In this document: in pieces, positions 42,060 through 52,061 of the stretch
How the letters are laid out: every line of letters starts with the position of its first letter
Numbering within the stretch: the first letter of the stretch is position 1
Assembly: GCF_028473645.1 (NCBI RefSeq)
Contig: NZ_CP097269.1
Coordinates: 5,045,501-5,109,500 of the forward strand
DNA length: 64,000 nt
Reading direction: 5' to 3'
Source: Acidovorax sp. GBBC 1281
GTDB taxonomy: Bacteria > Pseudomonadota > Gammaproteobacteria > Burkholderiales > Burkholderiaceae_C
The notes under the pieces: model-generated
Seen by the model: the letters and a program-made list of their open reading frames with translations, nothing else
The model's database searches: none
Told to the model about the DNA's origin: nothing
Made by a program: the position numbers and the translations under genes

Positions 42060-43043
42060 ATGCAACCTTCGACCTTCCGCCGCGCCGCCGTGGCGCTGGC
42101 CGCCGCCACCCTCGCCTTCGCCGCCCAGGCGCAGGGCTACCCCGCCAAGCCGCTCACCTGGATCGTGCCCTTCGCCGCCGGCGGCCCCACCGACGCCATG
42201 GCGCGCGACATCGCGCAGCGCACCAGCACGCAGTTGGGCCAGCAGATCATCATCGAGAACACGCCGGGCGCCGGCGGCACCATCGGCAGCGCCAAGGCGG
42301 CGCGCGCGCCGGCAGACGGCTACACCTTTCTGGTCGGCCACATGGGGTACATGGGCGCCGCGCCCTCGCTGTACAAGAAGCTGGCCTACGACCCGGTGAA
42401 GGACTTCGACGCCGTCTTCCGCTTCCCCGACACGCCCCTGGTGCTGCTGGTGGGCAAGAACTCGCCATACAAGACGGCCGAGGACCTGATCGCCTACGGC
42501 AAGCAGAACCCGGGCAAGCTCAACTTCGGCAATGCCGGCGTGGGCTCCACCTCGCACCTGGTGGCGGCGCTGTTCGCCAGCCGCGCGAAGGTCGAGATCA
42601 CCTCCGTGTCGTACAAGGGCGCGGCCCCGGCCATGACCGACCTGGTGGCCGGCCAGGTCGATGCCATGTTCGACCAGACCAACACCGCCCTGCCCCAGCT
42701 GGCTGGCGACCGCGTGCGCGCCGTGGCACTCACCGCCGACAAGGCCATGCCGCAGTTCCCGGGCGTGCCCCCGCTGGGCCAGAAGGTGATTCCCGGCTTC
42801 GAAACCGCCACGTGGTACGGCATCTACGCCCCCAAGGGCACGCCGCGCGAGGCCGTCCAGAAGGTCTACCAGGCCTACACCAAGGCCCTGGCCGACAAGG
42901 CCTGGACCGACAGGATGGCCGCGCAGGGCATCCGCATGCTGCCGGACGACCAGTACACGCCGGACGCCTTGGCCAAACACACCGCCACCGAGGTGGAGCG
43001 CTGGCGCAAGGTGGCGGCCGAGGCCAGGATCTCGCTGGACTGA
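42060..43043 (+). CDS. Bug/TctC-family periplasmic binding protein
   Basis: A 327-aa extracytoplasmic solute receptor of the Bug (Bordetella uptake gene) type, which usually binds carboxylates such as citrate or dicarboxylates. The signal peptide is cleaved near AAQAQG (residues 20-25). The mature protein shows the family pattern PLTWIVPFAAGGPTDAMARD, IIENTPGAGGTIGSAKAARA, GYTFLVGHMGYMGAAPSLY and GVGSTSHLVAALF. No TctA/TctB membrane genes are adjacent, which is normal for the many orphan Bug proteins. It lies 28 bases after the lyase and 4 before fumC. Confidence 0.92.
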   Translation: MQPSTFRRAAVALAAATLAFAAQAQGYPAKPLTWIVPFAAGGPTDAMARDIAQRTSTQLGQQIIIENTPGAGGTIGSAKAARAPADGYTFLVGHMGYMGAAPSLYKKLAYDPVKDFDAVFRFPDTPLVLLVGKNSPYKTAEDLIAYGKQNPGKLNFGNAGVGSTSHLVAALFASRAKVEITSVSYKGAAPAMTDLVAGQVDAMFDQTNTALPQLAGDRVRAVALTADKAMPQFPGVPPLGQKVIPGFETATWYGIYAPKGTPREAVQKVYQAYTKALADKAWTDRMAAQGIRMLPDDQYTPDALAKHTATEVERWRKVAAEARISLD

Positions 43044-43047
43044 CCGC

Positions 43048-44442
43048 ATGGGCGCCGCCACCCGCACCGAGCACGACGCCTTCGGGCCGGTCGAGATTCC
43101 CGCCGACCGCCTGTGGGGCGCACAGACCCAGCGCGCGCTCGCGGTCTTCGACATCGGCGAGGAGCGTTTCCCGGCCTGCCTGCTGCACACCTTCGGCCTG
43201 CAAAAGCAGGCCGCGGCCCGCGCCAACCGCCGCCTGGGCACGCTGGACGCCCTGCGCGCCGATGCCATCGAGGCCGCCGCCGAGGAGTTGCGCACCGGCC
43301 TGCTGGATGCGCACTTTCCGCTCACCATCTGGCAGACGGGCTCGGGCACGCAGACCAACATGAACGCCAACGAGGTGCTGGCCAACCGCGCCAACCAGCG
43401 CCTGGGCCAGCCGCCGGGCACGCGCAGCCCGGTGCACCCGAACGACCACGTGAACGCCTCGCAGTCGTCCAACGACAGCTTTCCTACCGTGATGCACCTG
43501 GCGACGGCGCTGGAGCTGCGCGACCGCCTGGTGCCCGCGCTCACGCTGCTGCAGTCGCGCCTGCAGGAGCGGGCCACCGCCTTCGCCGGCGTGCTGAAGA
43601 TCGCGCGCACCCACCTGATGGACGCCGTGCCCATGACGCTGGGCCAGGGCTTCGACGCCTTCGCCCGCCAGGTGGGCCATGGCATCGACCGGCTGCACGC
43701 CACGCTGCCCCGCCTGTGCCTGCTGGCGCAGGGCGGCACCGCGGCCGGCACGGGACTGAATGCGCCGCCCGGCTTCGACGTGGCGTTCTGCGAGGAGGCC
43801 AGCGCGCTGGCCGGCATGGCCTTCACGCCCAACCCGAGCAAATTCGAGGGCATGGGCGCGCACGATGCGCTGGTGGAGGTGTCCGGCGCCCTGAACGTGG
43901 TCGCCGCGTCGCTGGCCAAGATCGCCAACGACCTGCGGCTCCTGGGCTCGGGCCCGCGCTGCGGCCTGGGCGAGCTGCGCATCCCGGACGACGGGCTCAC
44001 CTCGTCGATCATGCCGGGCAAGCGCAACCCGACCATCGCCGAGGTAGTGGCACAGGCCGCCTGGCAGGTGATGGGCAACCACACCACCATCACGCTGGCC
44101 GGCGCGTCGGGCCACTTCGAGCTGAACGTGGCCAAGCCGGTGCTCATTTACAACCTGCTGCAGTCCATCCGCGTGCTGGCCGACAGCGCCCGCGTGTTCT
44201 CCGAGCGGCTGGTGCAGGGCATCGAGGCCGACACCGAGCGCCTGGCCGCCAACGTGGACAACGCCCTGCTGCTGGCCATCGCCCTGAACCCGGTGCTGGG
44301 CTACGACCGCGTGGCCCGCATCACGCGCGAGGCCATGGAGCGCGGCATCACGCCGAAGGCCGCCGCCGTGGCGCTGGGGTTTCTCACGGGCGACGAGTAC
44401 GACCGAAGGGTGGACGCGCGGACCATGGCCGGGCGCGGCTGA
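43048..44442 (+). CDS. fumC: Class II fumarate hydratase
   Basis: FumC interconverts fumarate and L-malate without an iron-sulfur cluster. The 464-aa product shows TIWQTGSGTQTNMNANEVLA near residue 95, VHPNDHVNASQSSNDSFPTV near 130, TGLNAPPGFDVAFCEEAS near 235 and the signature GLTSSIMPGKRNPTIAEVVA near 315 with the catalytic Ser. It follows the TctC gene by four bases, so it is co-transcribed with the GntR-controlled lyase. Class II fumarases elsewhere are oxidative-stress-resistant isozymes; here the operon context points to use of fumarate made by the lyase. Confidence 0.95.
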   Translation: MGAATRTEHDAFGPVEIPADRLWGAQTQRALAVFDIGEERFPACLLHTFGLQKQAAARANRRLGTLDALRADAIEAAAEELRTGLLDAHFPLTIWQTGSGTQTNMNANEVLANRANQRLGQPPGTRSPVHPNDHVNASQSSNDSFPTVMHLATALELRDRLVPALTLLQSRLQERATAFAGVLKIARTHLMDAVPMTLGQGFDAFARQVGHGIDRLHATLPRLCLLAQGGTAAGTGLNAPPGFDVAFCEEASALAGMAFTPNPSKFEGMGAHDALVEVSGALNVVAASLAKIANDLRLLGSGPRCGLGELRIPDDGLTSSIMPGKRNPTIAEVVAQAAWQVMGNHTTITLAGASGHFELNVAKPVLIYNLLQSIRVLADSARVFSERLVQGIEADTERLAANVDNALLLAIALNPVLGYDRVARITREAMERGITPKAAAVALGFLTGDEYDRRVDARTMAGRG

Positions 44443-44653
44443 CGGGCCCCACAAGGCGCTCCGGGCGGCGGCGCAACCCCGCCCGGACTCCGCCGCCGCT
44501 TTCTTCATTTGTGCGTAAAAGTCACTGGTTCTGAGATTTTCAGGCGGTTTATGTCTGGAAAGATTTGCAATACAGTGGGTCGACATCGTGGTGACGGTCC
44601 CTGGCGGCCGTTGCCGGTTCGCATCCACCCTTTCCCAGACCCAAGAGACCTCC

Positions 44654-46870
44654 ATGACCGACCGCACCACCGTTCACGGCCTGCAAGTGGCCACCTCCCT
44701 GCACCGCTTCGTCGAAGACCGGGTCCTGCCCGGCACGGGTGTGGACAGCGAGGCGTTCTGGAAAGGCTTCAGCGCGCTGGTTTCCGACTTGGCGCCTCGT
44801 AACATCGCCCTGCTGGCCGAGCGCGACCGCCTGCAGTCCGAACTCGACACCTGGCACCGCGCCAACCCGGGCCCGGTGCAGAACATGGCGGCGTACCGCG
44901 CCTTCCTCGAACAGATCGGCTACCTGGTGCCCCAGCCGGCCGATGTGCAGGCCACCACCGCCAACGTGGACGACGAACTCGCCACGCAGGCCGGCCCGCA
45001 GCTGGTGGTGCCGATCCTGAACGCGCGCTATGCACTCAACGCGGCCAACGCGCGCTGGGGCTCGCTGTACGACGCGCTCTACGGCACCGATGCCATTCCC
45101 GAGACCGACGGCGCCGAGAAGGGCCAGGGCTACAACCCCGTGCGGGGCGCCCGCGTGATCGCGTTCGCCCGCGAGGTGCTCGACCAGGCCGCGCCGCTGG
45201 CCCAGGGCACGCACAAGAACGCCGCCGGCTACCGCGTGGAAGGCGGCCAACTGGTCGTCGCGCTGGAGGGCGGCGGCACCACCGGCCTGCAGGAACCGGC
45301 CCAGTTCGTGGGCTACCAGGGCGAGGCGTCGGCGCCTTCGTCCGTGCTGCTGCGCCACCACGGCCTGCACCTGGACCTGCAGATCGACCGCAGCACGCCC
45401 ATCGGCAAGACCGATCCCGCCGGCGTGAGCGACCTGGTGGTGGAAGCCGCGCTCTCGACCATCCTGGACCTGGAAGACTCCGTGGCCGCCGTCGATGCCG
45501 AGGACAAGGTCAACGGCTACGCCAACTGGCTGGGCATCCTGAAGGCCGACCTCACCGAGCAGGTGAGCAAGGGCGGCAAAACCTTCACGCGCGGCCTGAA
45601 CCCCGACCGCCTGTACACCGCCCCGGACGGCAGCGGCGAGGTGCGCCTGCACGGCCGCTCGCTCATGTTCCTGCGCAACGTGGGCCACCTCATGACCAAC
45701 CCGGCCGTGCTGTGGACCGATGCGCAGGGCACGCAGCGCGAGATTCCCGAAGGCATCCTGGACGCCGTGGTCACCACCACCATCGCGCTGCACGACCTGC
45801 AGGGCAAGGGGCAGGGCGACATCCGCAACTCGCGCAAGGGCAGCGTCTACATCGTCAAGCCCAAGATGCACGGCCCGGCCGAGGTGGCCTTCGCCAGCGA
45901 CCTGTTCGGCCGCGTGGAGCAGCTGCTGGGCTTGGCCGAAAACACCGTCAAGCTGGGCATCATGGACGAGGAGCGCCGCACCAGCGTCAACCTCAAGGCC
46001 TGCATCGCCGCGGCCTCGGCGCGCGTGGCGTTCATCAACACCGGCTTCCTGGACCGCACGGGCGACGAGATGCACACCGCCATGCAGGCCGGCCCCATGG
46101 TGCGCAAGGGCGACATGAAGGCCAGCGCCTGGATCCAGTCGTACGAGAAGAACAACGTGCTCGTGGGCCTGTCGTGCGGCCTGCGGGGCAAGGCGCAGAT
46201 CGGCAAGGGCATGTGGGCCATGCCCGACCTGATGGCCGAGATGCTCAAACAGAAGATCGCCCACCCCAAGGCCGGCGCCAACACCGCCTGGGTCCCGAGC
46301 CCCACGGGCGCCACGCTGCACGCGCTGCACTACCACCAGGTCAACGTGGCCGAGGTGCAGAAGGCATTGGAAAATACCGACGCCAACGCCGAGCGCGACA
46401 ACCTGCTGACCGGCCTGCTCACGGTGCCGGTCACCGCCACGCCGCAGTGGAGCGATGCCGAAAAGCAACAGGAGCTGGACAACAACGCCCAGGGCATCCT
46501 GGGCTACGTGGTGCGCTGGATCGACCAGGGCGTGGGCTGCTCCAAGGTGCCCGACATCCACAACGTGGGCCTGATGGAGGACCGCGCCACGCTGCGCATC
46601 AGCAGCCAGCACATGGCCAACTGGCTGCTGCACGGCGTGGTGACCGAAGCGCAGGTGCGCGAAACCTTCGAGCGCATGGCCGCCGTGGTGGACCAGCAGA
46701 ACGCCGGCGATCCACTGTACCAGAAGATGGCCGGGCGCTTCGCCGAATCGGCCGCCTACCAGGCCGCGTGCGACCTCGTCTTCAAGGGCGTGGAGCAGCC
46801 CAGCGGCTACACCGAGCCCCTGCTGCACGCCTGGCGGCTGAAGGTGAAGGCCGGCACCGCCGTGCGCTGA
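44654..46870 (+). CDS. glcB: Malate synthase G
   Basis: Condenses glyoxylate with acetyl-CoA to L-malate in the glyoxylate and glycolate pathways. The 738-aa length is that of the G isoform. The catalytic core has [17 protein letters not shown] near residue 235, [20 protein letters not shown] near 275, [16 protein letters not shown] near 340, the loop [19 protein letters not shown] near 435 and the [21 protein letters not shown] region near 550, which includes the Asp/Glu general bases of the family. A stray TATAA-like region and AAGAGACCTCC precede the ATG at 44654. It is separate from the fumC operon (211 bases) and ends in a terminator. Confidence 0.96.
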   Translation: MTDRTTVHGLQVATSLHRFVEDRVLPGTGVDSEAFWKGFSALVSDLAPRNIALLAERDRLQSELDTWHRANPGPVQNMAAYRAFLEQIGYLVPQPADVQATTANVDDELATQAGPQLVVPILNARYALNAANARWGSLYDALYGTDAIPETDGAEKGQGYNPVRGARVIAFAREVLDQAAPLAQGTHKNAAGYRVEGGQLVVALEGGGTTGLQEPAQFVGYQGEASAPSSVLLRHHGLHLDLQIDRSTPIGKTDPAGVSDLVVEAALSTILDLEDSVAAVDAEDKVNGYANWLGILKADLTEQVSKGGKTFTRGLNPDRLYTAPDGSGEVRLHGRSLMFLRNVGHLMTNPAVLWTDAQGTQREIPEGILDAVVTTTIALHDLQGKGQGDIRNSRKGSVYIVKPKMHGPAEVAFASDLFGRVEQLLGLAENTVKLGIMDEERRTSVNLKACIAAASARVAFINTGFLDRTGDEMHTAMQAGPMVRKGDMKASAWIQSYEKNNVLVGLSCGLRGKAQIGKGMWAMPDLMAEMLKQKIAHPKAGANTAWVPSPTGATLHALHYHQVNVAEVQKALENTDANAERDNLLTGLLTVPVTATPQWSDAEKQQELDNNAQGILGYVVRWIDQGVGCSKVPDIHNVGLMEDRATLRISSQHMANWLLHGVVTEAQVRETFERMAAVVDQQNAGDPLYQKMAGRFAESAAYQAACDLVFKGVEQPSGYTEPLLHAWRLKVKAGTAVR

Positions 46871-46929
46871 AGCGGCTCGGTACGTTACGCCTAGCCGGCA
46901 CCCCGAGTGCCGGCCGGCCCCCCTTCGAC

Positions 46930-46957
46930 GGGGCACCCATTCCGGGTGCCCCGTTTT
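46930..46957 (+). terminator. Rho-independent terminator after glcB
   Basis: GGGGCACCC and GGGTGCCCC pair (9 bp) around ATTCC and are followed by GTTTT, about 60 bases after the glcB stop. Confidence 0.82.
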
Positions 46958-47097
46958 CGTTGGGCGCCCGAAAAACACGGCTTAACAGGGGTATCCGGGT
47001 AAATCCATATGTTCCGGCAAGGCGTAAGGGTTTGTAGTTGCGCTAGAGCAATACAGAGAGAATCGCCCACCAACCAAGGGTTTTCCCTATCTTCACC

Positions 47098-48702
47098 ATG
47101 AATCTCCAAAACATCTCCATCGGAAAACGCCTGGGCCTGGCCTTCGGCGTGCTCATCCTCTTCATCGTCACCATGCTGGGCGTGGGCACCTGGAAATTGC
47201 AGTCGGTGGCGCAGGAGACGGCTTCGATGATGGCGCTGCCCCTGACCAAGGAGCGGCTCATCTCCGACTGGTACCGCACCATCTTCAGCAACGTGCGCCG
47301 CCACAGCGTGGTGGCTCGCAGCACCGACTCCACCCTGGCGCAGCAGTTCGCGGCGGACAACGCGGCGGCCTCCAAGATGTCGTCCGAGCAGCAGAGCCAG
47401 CTGTCCAAGCTCATCAGCAGCCCGCAGGAGCAGGCCCTGTTCGACAAGGTCGGCGAAGAGCGCAAGCGCTTCGTCGTCGCCCGCGACGCCATCTACAAGG
47501 CCAAGGCCGAAGGCCGTTCAGAAGACGCCGAGCGCATCCTGAACGCCGACTTCACCCCCGCGGGCGAGCAATACCTGCAGGCGCTGCAGGCCCTGCTGGA
47601 CTTCCAGCGCGCGCAGATCAACGCATCCTCCGAAGCCGTGCAGGCCAACTACCAGAGCGGACGTCTGCAGTTGATCATCCTGGGCGCGCTGGCCACCCTG
47701 ATCGCCCTGGCCCTGGCCGTGGGAATCACCCGCAGCATCACCCACCCGCTGCACGACGCCGTGTCCATGGCCAAGACCGTGGCCACGGGCGACCTCACCG
47801 TGTCGTCCGACAGCACCGCGCAGGACGAGACCGGCCAGCTGCTGCGCACGCTGAACGCCATGGGCGAGCAGCTGCGCACCGCCGTGGGCCAGGTGCGCCA
47901 CGGGGCCGAGGGCATCGCCGTGGCCTCCAGCGAGATCGCGCGCGGCAACCTGGACCTGTCCAGCCGCACCGAAGAGCAGGCCAGCGCGCTGCAGCAGACG
48001 GCCGCGTCCATGGAGCAGATGACCGCCACCGTGCGCCAGAACGCCGACAACGCGCGCACCGCCAACCAGCTCGCGCAGGCCACTTCGGACAAGGCCGTGC
48101 GCGGCGGCGAGGTGGTGGGCAACGTGGTCTCCACGATGGGCGAGATCCACGCGGCCTCGCGCAAGATCGTGGACATCATCGGCGTCATCGACGGCATCGC
48201 CTTCCAGACCAATATCCTGGCGCTGAACGCGGCGGTCGAGGCCGCCCGCGCCGGCGAGCAGGGCCGCGGCTTCGCGGTGGTGGCGGGCGAGGTGCGCACG
48301 CTGGCGCAGCGCAGCGCGGCGGCGGCCAAGGAGATCAAGGGCCTGATCGACGACTCGGTGCAGCGCGTGGACTCGGGCAACCGGCTGGTGGAGCAGGCCG
48401 GCGAAGCCATGCGCGAGGTGGTGGACGGCGTGCGCCGCGTGACCGACCTTGTGGGCGAGATCAGCGTGGCCAGCCAGGAGCAGACCACCGGGCTGGAGCA
48501 GGTCAACCAGGCCATCTCCCAGATGGACACCGTGACGCAGCAGAACGCGGCGCTGGTCGAAGAGGCGGCTGCGGCCACCGGCTCGCTGGAATCGCAGACG
48601 GCGCAACTGGTGCGTGCGGTGGCGGTGTTCCGCGTCGGCAACGCCGATGGCGCCGGCCCGGCGCTCGCGGCAGCGCGGCACGCGCCGGCCCTCGCGCGCT
48701 GA
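47098..48702 (+). CDS. Methyl-accepting chemotaxis protein with four-helix-bundle sensor
   Basis: A 534-aa chemoreceptor of the Tar-like class. TM1 is at about residues 11-31, followed by a helical 4HB_MCP periplasmic domain (about 35-185) with alternating Ala/Gln/Glu and [22 protein letters not shown]2 lies at about 190-210, then HAMP with [20 protein letters not shown], then the signalling domain with the conserved tip [20 protein letters not shown]. It ends in ARHAPALAR without a CheR-docking motif. The ligand is unknown. It stands alone between terminator and repeat, transcribed on its own. Confidence 0.92.
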   Translation: MNLQNISIGKRLGLAFGVLILFIVTMLGVGTWKLQSVAQETASMMALPLTKERLISDWYRTIFSNVRRHSVVARSTDSTLAQQFAADNAAASKMSSEQQSQLSKLISSPQEQALFDKVGEERKRFVVARDAIYKAKAEGRSEDAERILNADFTPAGEQYLQALQALLDFQRAQINASSEAVQANYQSGRLQLIILGALATLIALALAVGITRSITHPLHDAVSMAKTVATGDLTVSSDSTAQDETGQLLRTLNAMGEQLRTAVGQVRHGAEGIAVASSEIARGNLDLSSRTEEQASALQQTAASMEQMTATVRQNADNARTANQLAQATSDKAVRGGEVVGNVVSTMGEIHAASRKIVDIIGVIDGIAFQTNILALNAAVEAARAGEQGRGFAVVAGEVRTLAQRSAAAAKEIKGLIDDSVQRVDSGNRLVEQAGEAMREVVDGVRRVTDLVGEISVASQEQTTGLEQVNQAISQMDTVTQQNAALVEEAAAATGSLESQTAQLVRAVAVFRVGNADGAGPALAAARHAPALAR

Positions 48703-48765
48703 CGCGCACGGGCCCCGCCGAGCCCGGCAGGACGGGCGGATGCCCCGGTCGCCCGGATCGCCATT

Positions 48766-48812
48766 GCTACTTAATTGATAGCAATATGCCCTAGAAGAAT
48801 ATGCGCTGGAAG
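48766..48812 (+). repeat. Dispersed palindromic element, intergenic copy after chemoreceptor 3
   Basis: GCTACTTAATTGATAGC (48766-48782) then AATATGCCCTAGAAGAATAT and GCGCTGGAAGG. It is one of the clearest copies and begins about 60 bases after the chemoreceptor stop. Confidence 0.8.
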
Positions 48813-48886
48813 GCATTTTCATTCATTCCCCTGTGCGGCATCCCCGCGCGCTGGTGGGGTCTACACTGGCACGTTTGCCCGATGCC

Positions 48887-49135
48887 ATGACCGCCGCGCC
48901 GCCGCCCTCCACCCCCGCCGACTCGTCCCGCTGCCCCCTGTGCGGCGGGCGCAACCAGTGCGCCATCGAAGCCGGCGCCCCCGCCGCGGATTGCTGGTGC
49001 ATGGCGGCCGCCGTGTCCGCGCAGGCCCTGGCGCAACTGGCCCCCGGCCAGCGCGGCACCGCCTGCCTGTGCCCCCGGTGCGCGGCCGGAACGGGCTCCG
49101 CGCCACAGGGCGCAGCGGCCGGCGCGCCGATATGA
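48887..49135 (+). CDS. Cysteine-rich CWC family protein
   Basis: An 82-aa protein with the Cys_rich_CWC pattern: CPLCGGRNQCAIEAGA, then CWC, then CLCPRCAAG. The spaced CxxC, CWC and CxCxxC groups would hold a metal, probably zinc. The function is unknown. The ATG at 48887 lies in a Pro/Ala-rich leader with no good ribosome-binding site, so the exact start is uncertain. It precedes the tautomerase by 38 bases. Confidence 0.78.
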   Translation: MTAAPPPSTPADSSRCPLCGGRNQCAIEAGAPAADCWCMAAAVSAQALAQLAPGQRGTACLCPRCAAGTGSAPQGAAAGAPI

Positions 49136-49173
49136 TGGCCGCTCCCTTTTTTGAACTCCCCTGAAGGACCGAC

Positions 49174-49362
49174 ATGCCGACGTACCACATCGAAATGATG
49201 GAAGGCCGCACCATCGAACAGAAGAAAAAGCTGGTGGAAGAGATCACCCGCGTGTCGGTGGAAATCCTCGGCGGCTCGCCCGACTCGGTGGACATCCTCA
49301 TCACCGACGTCAAGCGCGAGAACTGGGCCACCGGCGGAAAGCTCTGGTCCGAGCGGACCTGA
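49174..49362 (+). CDS. 4-oxalocrotonate tautomerase family protein
   Basis: A 62-aa subunit of the tautomerase superfamily. The catalytic Pro is residue 2 of the reading frame and becomes N-terminal after Met removal (MPTYHIEMMEGRTIEQKKKL). The rest is VEEITRVSVEILGGSPDSVD with the usual helix and ILITDVKRENWATGGKLW, including an Arg/Lys and Trp in the expected places. Assignment to a specific catabolic pathway is not supported by neighbours. Confidence 0.92.
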   Translation: MPTYHIEMMEGRTIEQKKKLVEEITRVSVEILGGSPDSVDILITDVKRENWATGGKLWSERT

Positions 49363-49391
49363 TCCGGCCGGCCCTGCCCGATTTCCGCCCG

Positions 49392-50858
49392 ATGACCGGT
49401 CCCGGCTCCACCGCCCTGCTGCGCGAACGGTACGGCGAGCGCTACCGCTGGCTGCTCCTGCTGTCCGTGATGGTCGGCACGATGGCCTCCATCATGTCGT
49501 CGACCATCGTGAACGTGGCCATTCCCGACATGAGCCACTACTTCACGCTCGGCCAGGAACGCGCGCAGTGGGTGTCGTCGGGTTTCATGGTGGCCACAAC
49601 GGTCGCCATGCTCACCACACCCTGGCTGCTGGCCCGCTTCGGCTACCGCGCGACCTACGTGGGCGCCATGGTGCTGCTGCTGGTGGGAGGCATCGGCGGC
49701 GGCGTGGCCAGCCACTACGGGCTGGTGCTGGCCGCCCGGGTGCTTGAAGGGCTGGCCGCGGGCGTGGTGCAGCCGATTCCTGCGGTCATCATCCTCTACG
49801 CCTTCCAGCCGCACGAGCAGGGCCGCGCGAGCGGCATCTTCGGCATGGGCGTTGTCCTGGCCCCGGCCATCGGCCCGAGCATCGGCGGGCTGCTGGTGGA
49901 CTGGTTCGGCTGGCGTTCGATCTTCTTCATGGTGGTGCCGTTCTGCATCGCCTCCATCGCGCTGGCCTACCGGTTCGTGCCGGTCAGCAGCCCCGGCGGC
50001 GCCGTGGCCGGCCAGTCCGGCAACGCGCTGGACTGGCGCGGGCTGGTGCTGGGCGCGGTCGGCACGCTGTGCCTGCTCAACGGCCTGGTGGCGCTCCACG
50101 GCGGACCGGGCCTGCAGGCCGGCGCGCTGCTGCTGGCGGCCTTCGCGGCCCTGGCCGTCTTCATCGCGTGGCAGCGCCGGCAACTGGCGCGCGGCGCCAC
50201 GCCGCTCATGGACCTGCGCCTGTTCGAATACCGGCAGTTCGCCATGGGCAGCATCGTGGCCTTCATCTACGGCACGGCGCTCTTCGGCTCCACCTACCTG
50301 CTGCCGGTGTTCATGCAGTTGGGCCTGCAACTGTCGGCCTCGCACGTGGGCACCATCATGCTGCCGGCGGGCATCGTGCTGGCCATCACCATTCCCATCG
50401 TGGGCCGGCTGGCCGACCGGCACCCCACGCACTGGCTGGTGGGCACGGGCCTGGCGCTGCTGGCGATCTCGTTCGCGCTCATGGTGCTGGTCGATCTGAC
50501 CAGCGGGCTGTGGATGCTGGTGGTGTTCGCGGTGCTGGGCCGCATCGGGCTCGGCTTCATCCTGCCCTCGCTCAACCTGGGCGCCATGCGGCCGCTGGCC
50601 AAGCCGCTCATCGCGCAGGGCTCCAGCGCCATCAGCTTCGTGCGCATGCTGGGCGGCGCGGCCGGCGTGAGCCTGTGCGGGATCGTGCTCGAATGGCGCA
50701 TCGCCGCGCATGGCGACTCGCTGCAGAACGCGGTCAGCAGCCCGGCGCGCATCGCCGCCTTCGGCGAAACCTTCCTGCTGCTCACCGGCCTGTGCCTACT
50801 GGCCCTGGTGGCCGCTTGGCAGTTGCGCGCGCCCAAAGCCGCGGCGCCGGGGCGCTGA
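49392..50858 (+). CDS. MFS drug-efflux type transporter (DHA2, EmrB-like)
   Basis: A 488-aa inner-membrane proton-driven exporter with 14 hydrophobic segments. The first helix holds MSSTIVNVAIPDMSHYF, the DHA2-type 'D/S-xTIVNVALP' motif C region. WVSSGFMVATTVAMLTTPWL and ALGxxFGPxIGG-like GVVLAPAIGPSIGGLLVDWF (helix 5) follow, the latter typical of antiporters. No EmrA-type membrane-fusion gene is beside it, so the substrate is unknown. It starts 29 bases after the tautomerase. Confidence 0.88.
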   Translation: MTGPGSTALLRERYGERYRWLLLLSVMVGTMASIMSSTIVNVAIPDMSHYFTLGQERAQWVSSGFMVATTVAMLTTPWLLARFGYRATYVGAMVLLLVGGIGGGVASHYGLVLAARVLEGLAAGVVQPIPAVIILYAFQPHEQGRASGIFGMGVVLAPAIGPSIGGLLVDWFGWRSIFFMVVPFCIASIALAYRFVPVSSPGGAVAGQSGNALDWRGLVLGAVGTLCLLNGLVALHGGPGLQAGALLLAAFAALAVFIAWQRRQLARGATPLMDLRLFEYRQFAMGSIVAFIYGTALFGSTYLLPVFMQLGLQLSASHVGTIMLPAGIVLAITIPIVGRLADRHPTHWLVGTGLALLAISFALMVLVDLTSGLWMLVVFAVLGRIGLGFILPSLNLGAMRPLAKPLIAQGSSAISFVRMLGGAAGVSLCGIVLEWRIAAHGDSLQNAVSSPARIAAFGETFLLLTGLCLLALVAAWQLRAPKAAAPGR

Positions 50859-50915
50859 ACCCGATCCCGTCCCTCGCCTTTCGTCCTTCGACCTTTCTTC
50901 TCCCCAAAGCCCGCC

Positions 50916-51683
50916 ATGTGCCAGTTGCTCGGAATGAATGCCAACACGCCGACCGACGTGACGTTCAGCTTCACGGGGTTCGCGCAGCGTGCCGGCAACA
51001 CGGCGGACCATTCCGACGGCTGGGGCATCGCGTTCTTCGAAGACAAGGGCCTGCGCCATTTCGTGGACCACCAGCGTGCGGTGGACTCGCCCGTGGCCGA
51101 GCTGATCCGCCGCTACCCCATCCAGAGCCGCAACGTCATCGCCCACATCCGCAAGGCCACGCAGGGCAGCGTCTCGCTGCAGAACTGCCACCCGTTCGTG
51201 CGCGAGCTGTGGGGCCGGTACTGGGTGTTCGCGCACAACGGCGACCTCAAGGACTTCCGCCCACGGCTGCATTCGCACTTCCACCCCGTGGGCACGACCG
51301 ACAGCGAGCATGCCTTCTGCTGGATCATGCAGGAGCTGGCCAAGTCCCACGCGGGCGTGCCCAGCATTGCGGAACTGACCATCACCCTGCGCGAACTGGC
51401 CGCGCGCATCGCCCCGCACGGCACGTTCAACTTCCTGCTGTCGAACGGCCAGGCGCTGTGGGCGCACGCCTCCACGCAGCTCTACTACATAGAGCGGCAC
51501 CACCCTTTCTCACAGGCGCGCCTGTGCGATGAAGACCTGCGCATCGATTTTTCCGCCCACACCACGCCGCAGGACCGCGTGGCCGTCGTCGTGACCGCGC
51601 CGCTCACCAGCGACGAGCAATGGACCGCCTTCCAGAGCGGCGAGTTGCGGGTGTTCGTGGACGGGGCCTGTGCCACGCCGTAG
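50916..51683 (+). CDS. Class II glutamine amidotransferase (YafJ-like)
   Basis: A 255-aa Ntn-type glutaminase domain. Cys2 (MCQLLGMNANTPTDVTFSF) becomes the N-terminal nucleophile after Met removal. It also has NTADHSDGWGIAFFEDKGLR, VIAHIRKATQGSVSLQNCHP, and FAHNGDLKDF with the oxyanion Asn-Gly. There is no fused synthetase domain, as in E. coli YafJ, whose role is unknown. The ATG at 50916 is fixed by the nucleophile. Confidence 0.92.
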   Translation: MCQLLGMNANTPTDVTFSFTGFAQRAGNTADHSDGWGIAFFEDKGLRHFVDHQRAVDSPVAELIRRYPIQSRNVIAHIRKATQGSVSLQNCHPFVRELWGRYWVFAHNGDLKDFRPRLHSHFHPVGTTDSEHAFCWIMQELAKSHAGVPSIAELTITLRELAARIAPHGTFNFLLSNGQALWAHASTQLYYIERHHPFSQARLCDEDLRIDFSAHTTPQDRVAVVVTAPLTSDEQWTAFQSGELRVFVDGACATP

Positions 51684-51707
51684 GGCGCCGGCACAGCGGC
51701 CGCGGCA

Positions 51708-51860
51708 TCAGCCCAGCGGTTTCCACACGGGCGGTTCGGGATCGGGATAGAACGGCACGCCGCCCCGCCCGGCCGGCTTGAACATCGCCTCCCGCTGGCG
51801 CTGGCGCTTGATCTCCCGGGGCTTGGCTTTATCGGAACACTGGCGGTGCGAACGGGACAT
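51708..51860 (-). CDS. Small conserved hypothetical protein (50 aa)
   Basis: A basic 50-residue protein, MSRSHRQCSDKAKPREIKRQ followed by RQREAMFKPAGRGGVPFYPD and a PPVWKPLG ending. The charge pattern and the defined C-terminal end suggest a genuine small gene; I believe it is conserved in relatives, but cannot check. GAGG lies about nine bases before the ATG (minus strand). No known function. Confidence 0.5.
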   Translation of the reverse strand: MSRSHRQCSDKAKPREIKRQRQREAMFKPAGRGGVPFYPDPEPPVWKPLG

Positions 51861-52061
51861 GCACGGACCTCGCAAAGGTTCTGGGAATGACCGGATTACC
51901 GCACCGCCTGCGGCAACCACCGTGTGGGACGGCGCCCTCGCCCGGCATCGGACGGGCTCCCCGTGGGGAACGAACGGGACCGGCGAAGGGCGCTTCCGGC
52001 CCCCTCCTACAGCCTGCGGCAATGCGATTGGTTACACCAGAGACCTGATCCCGGAACCGCA

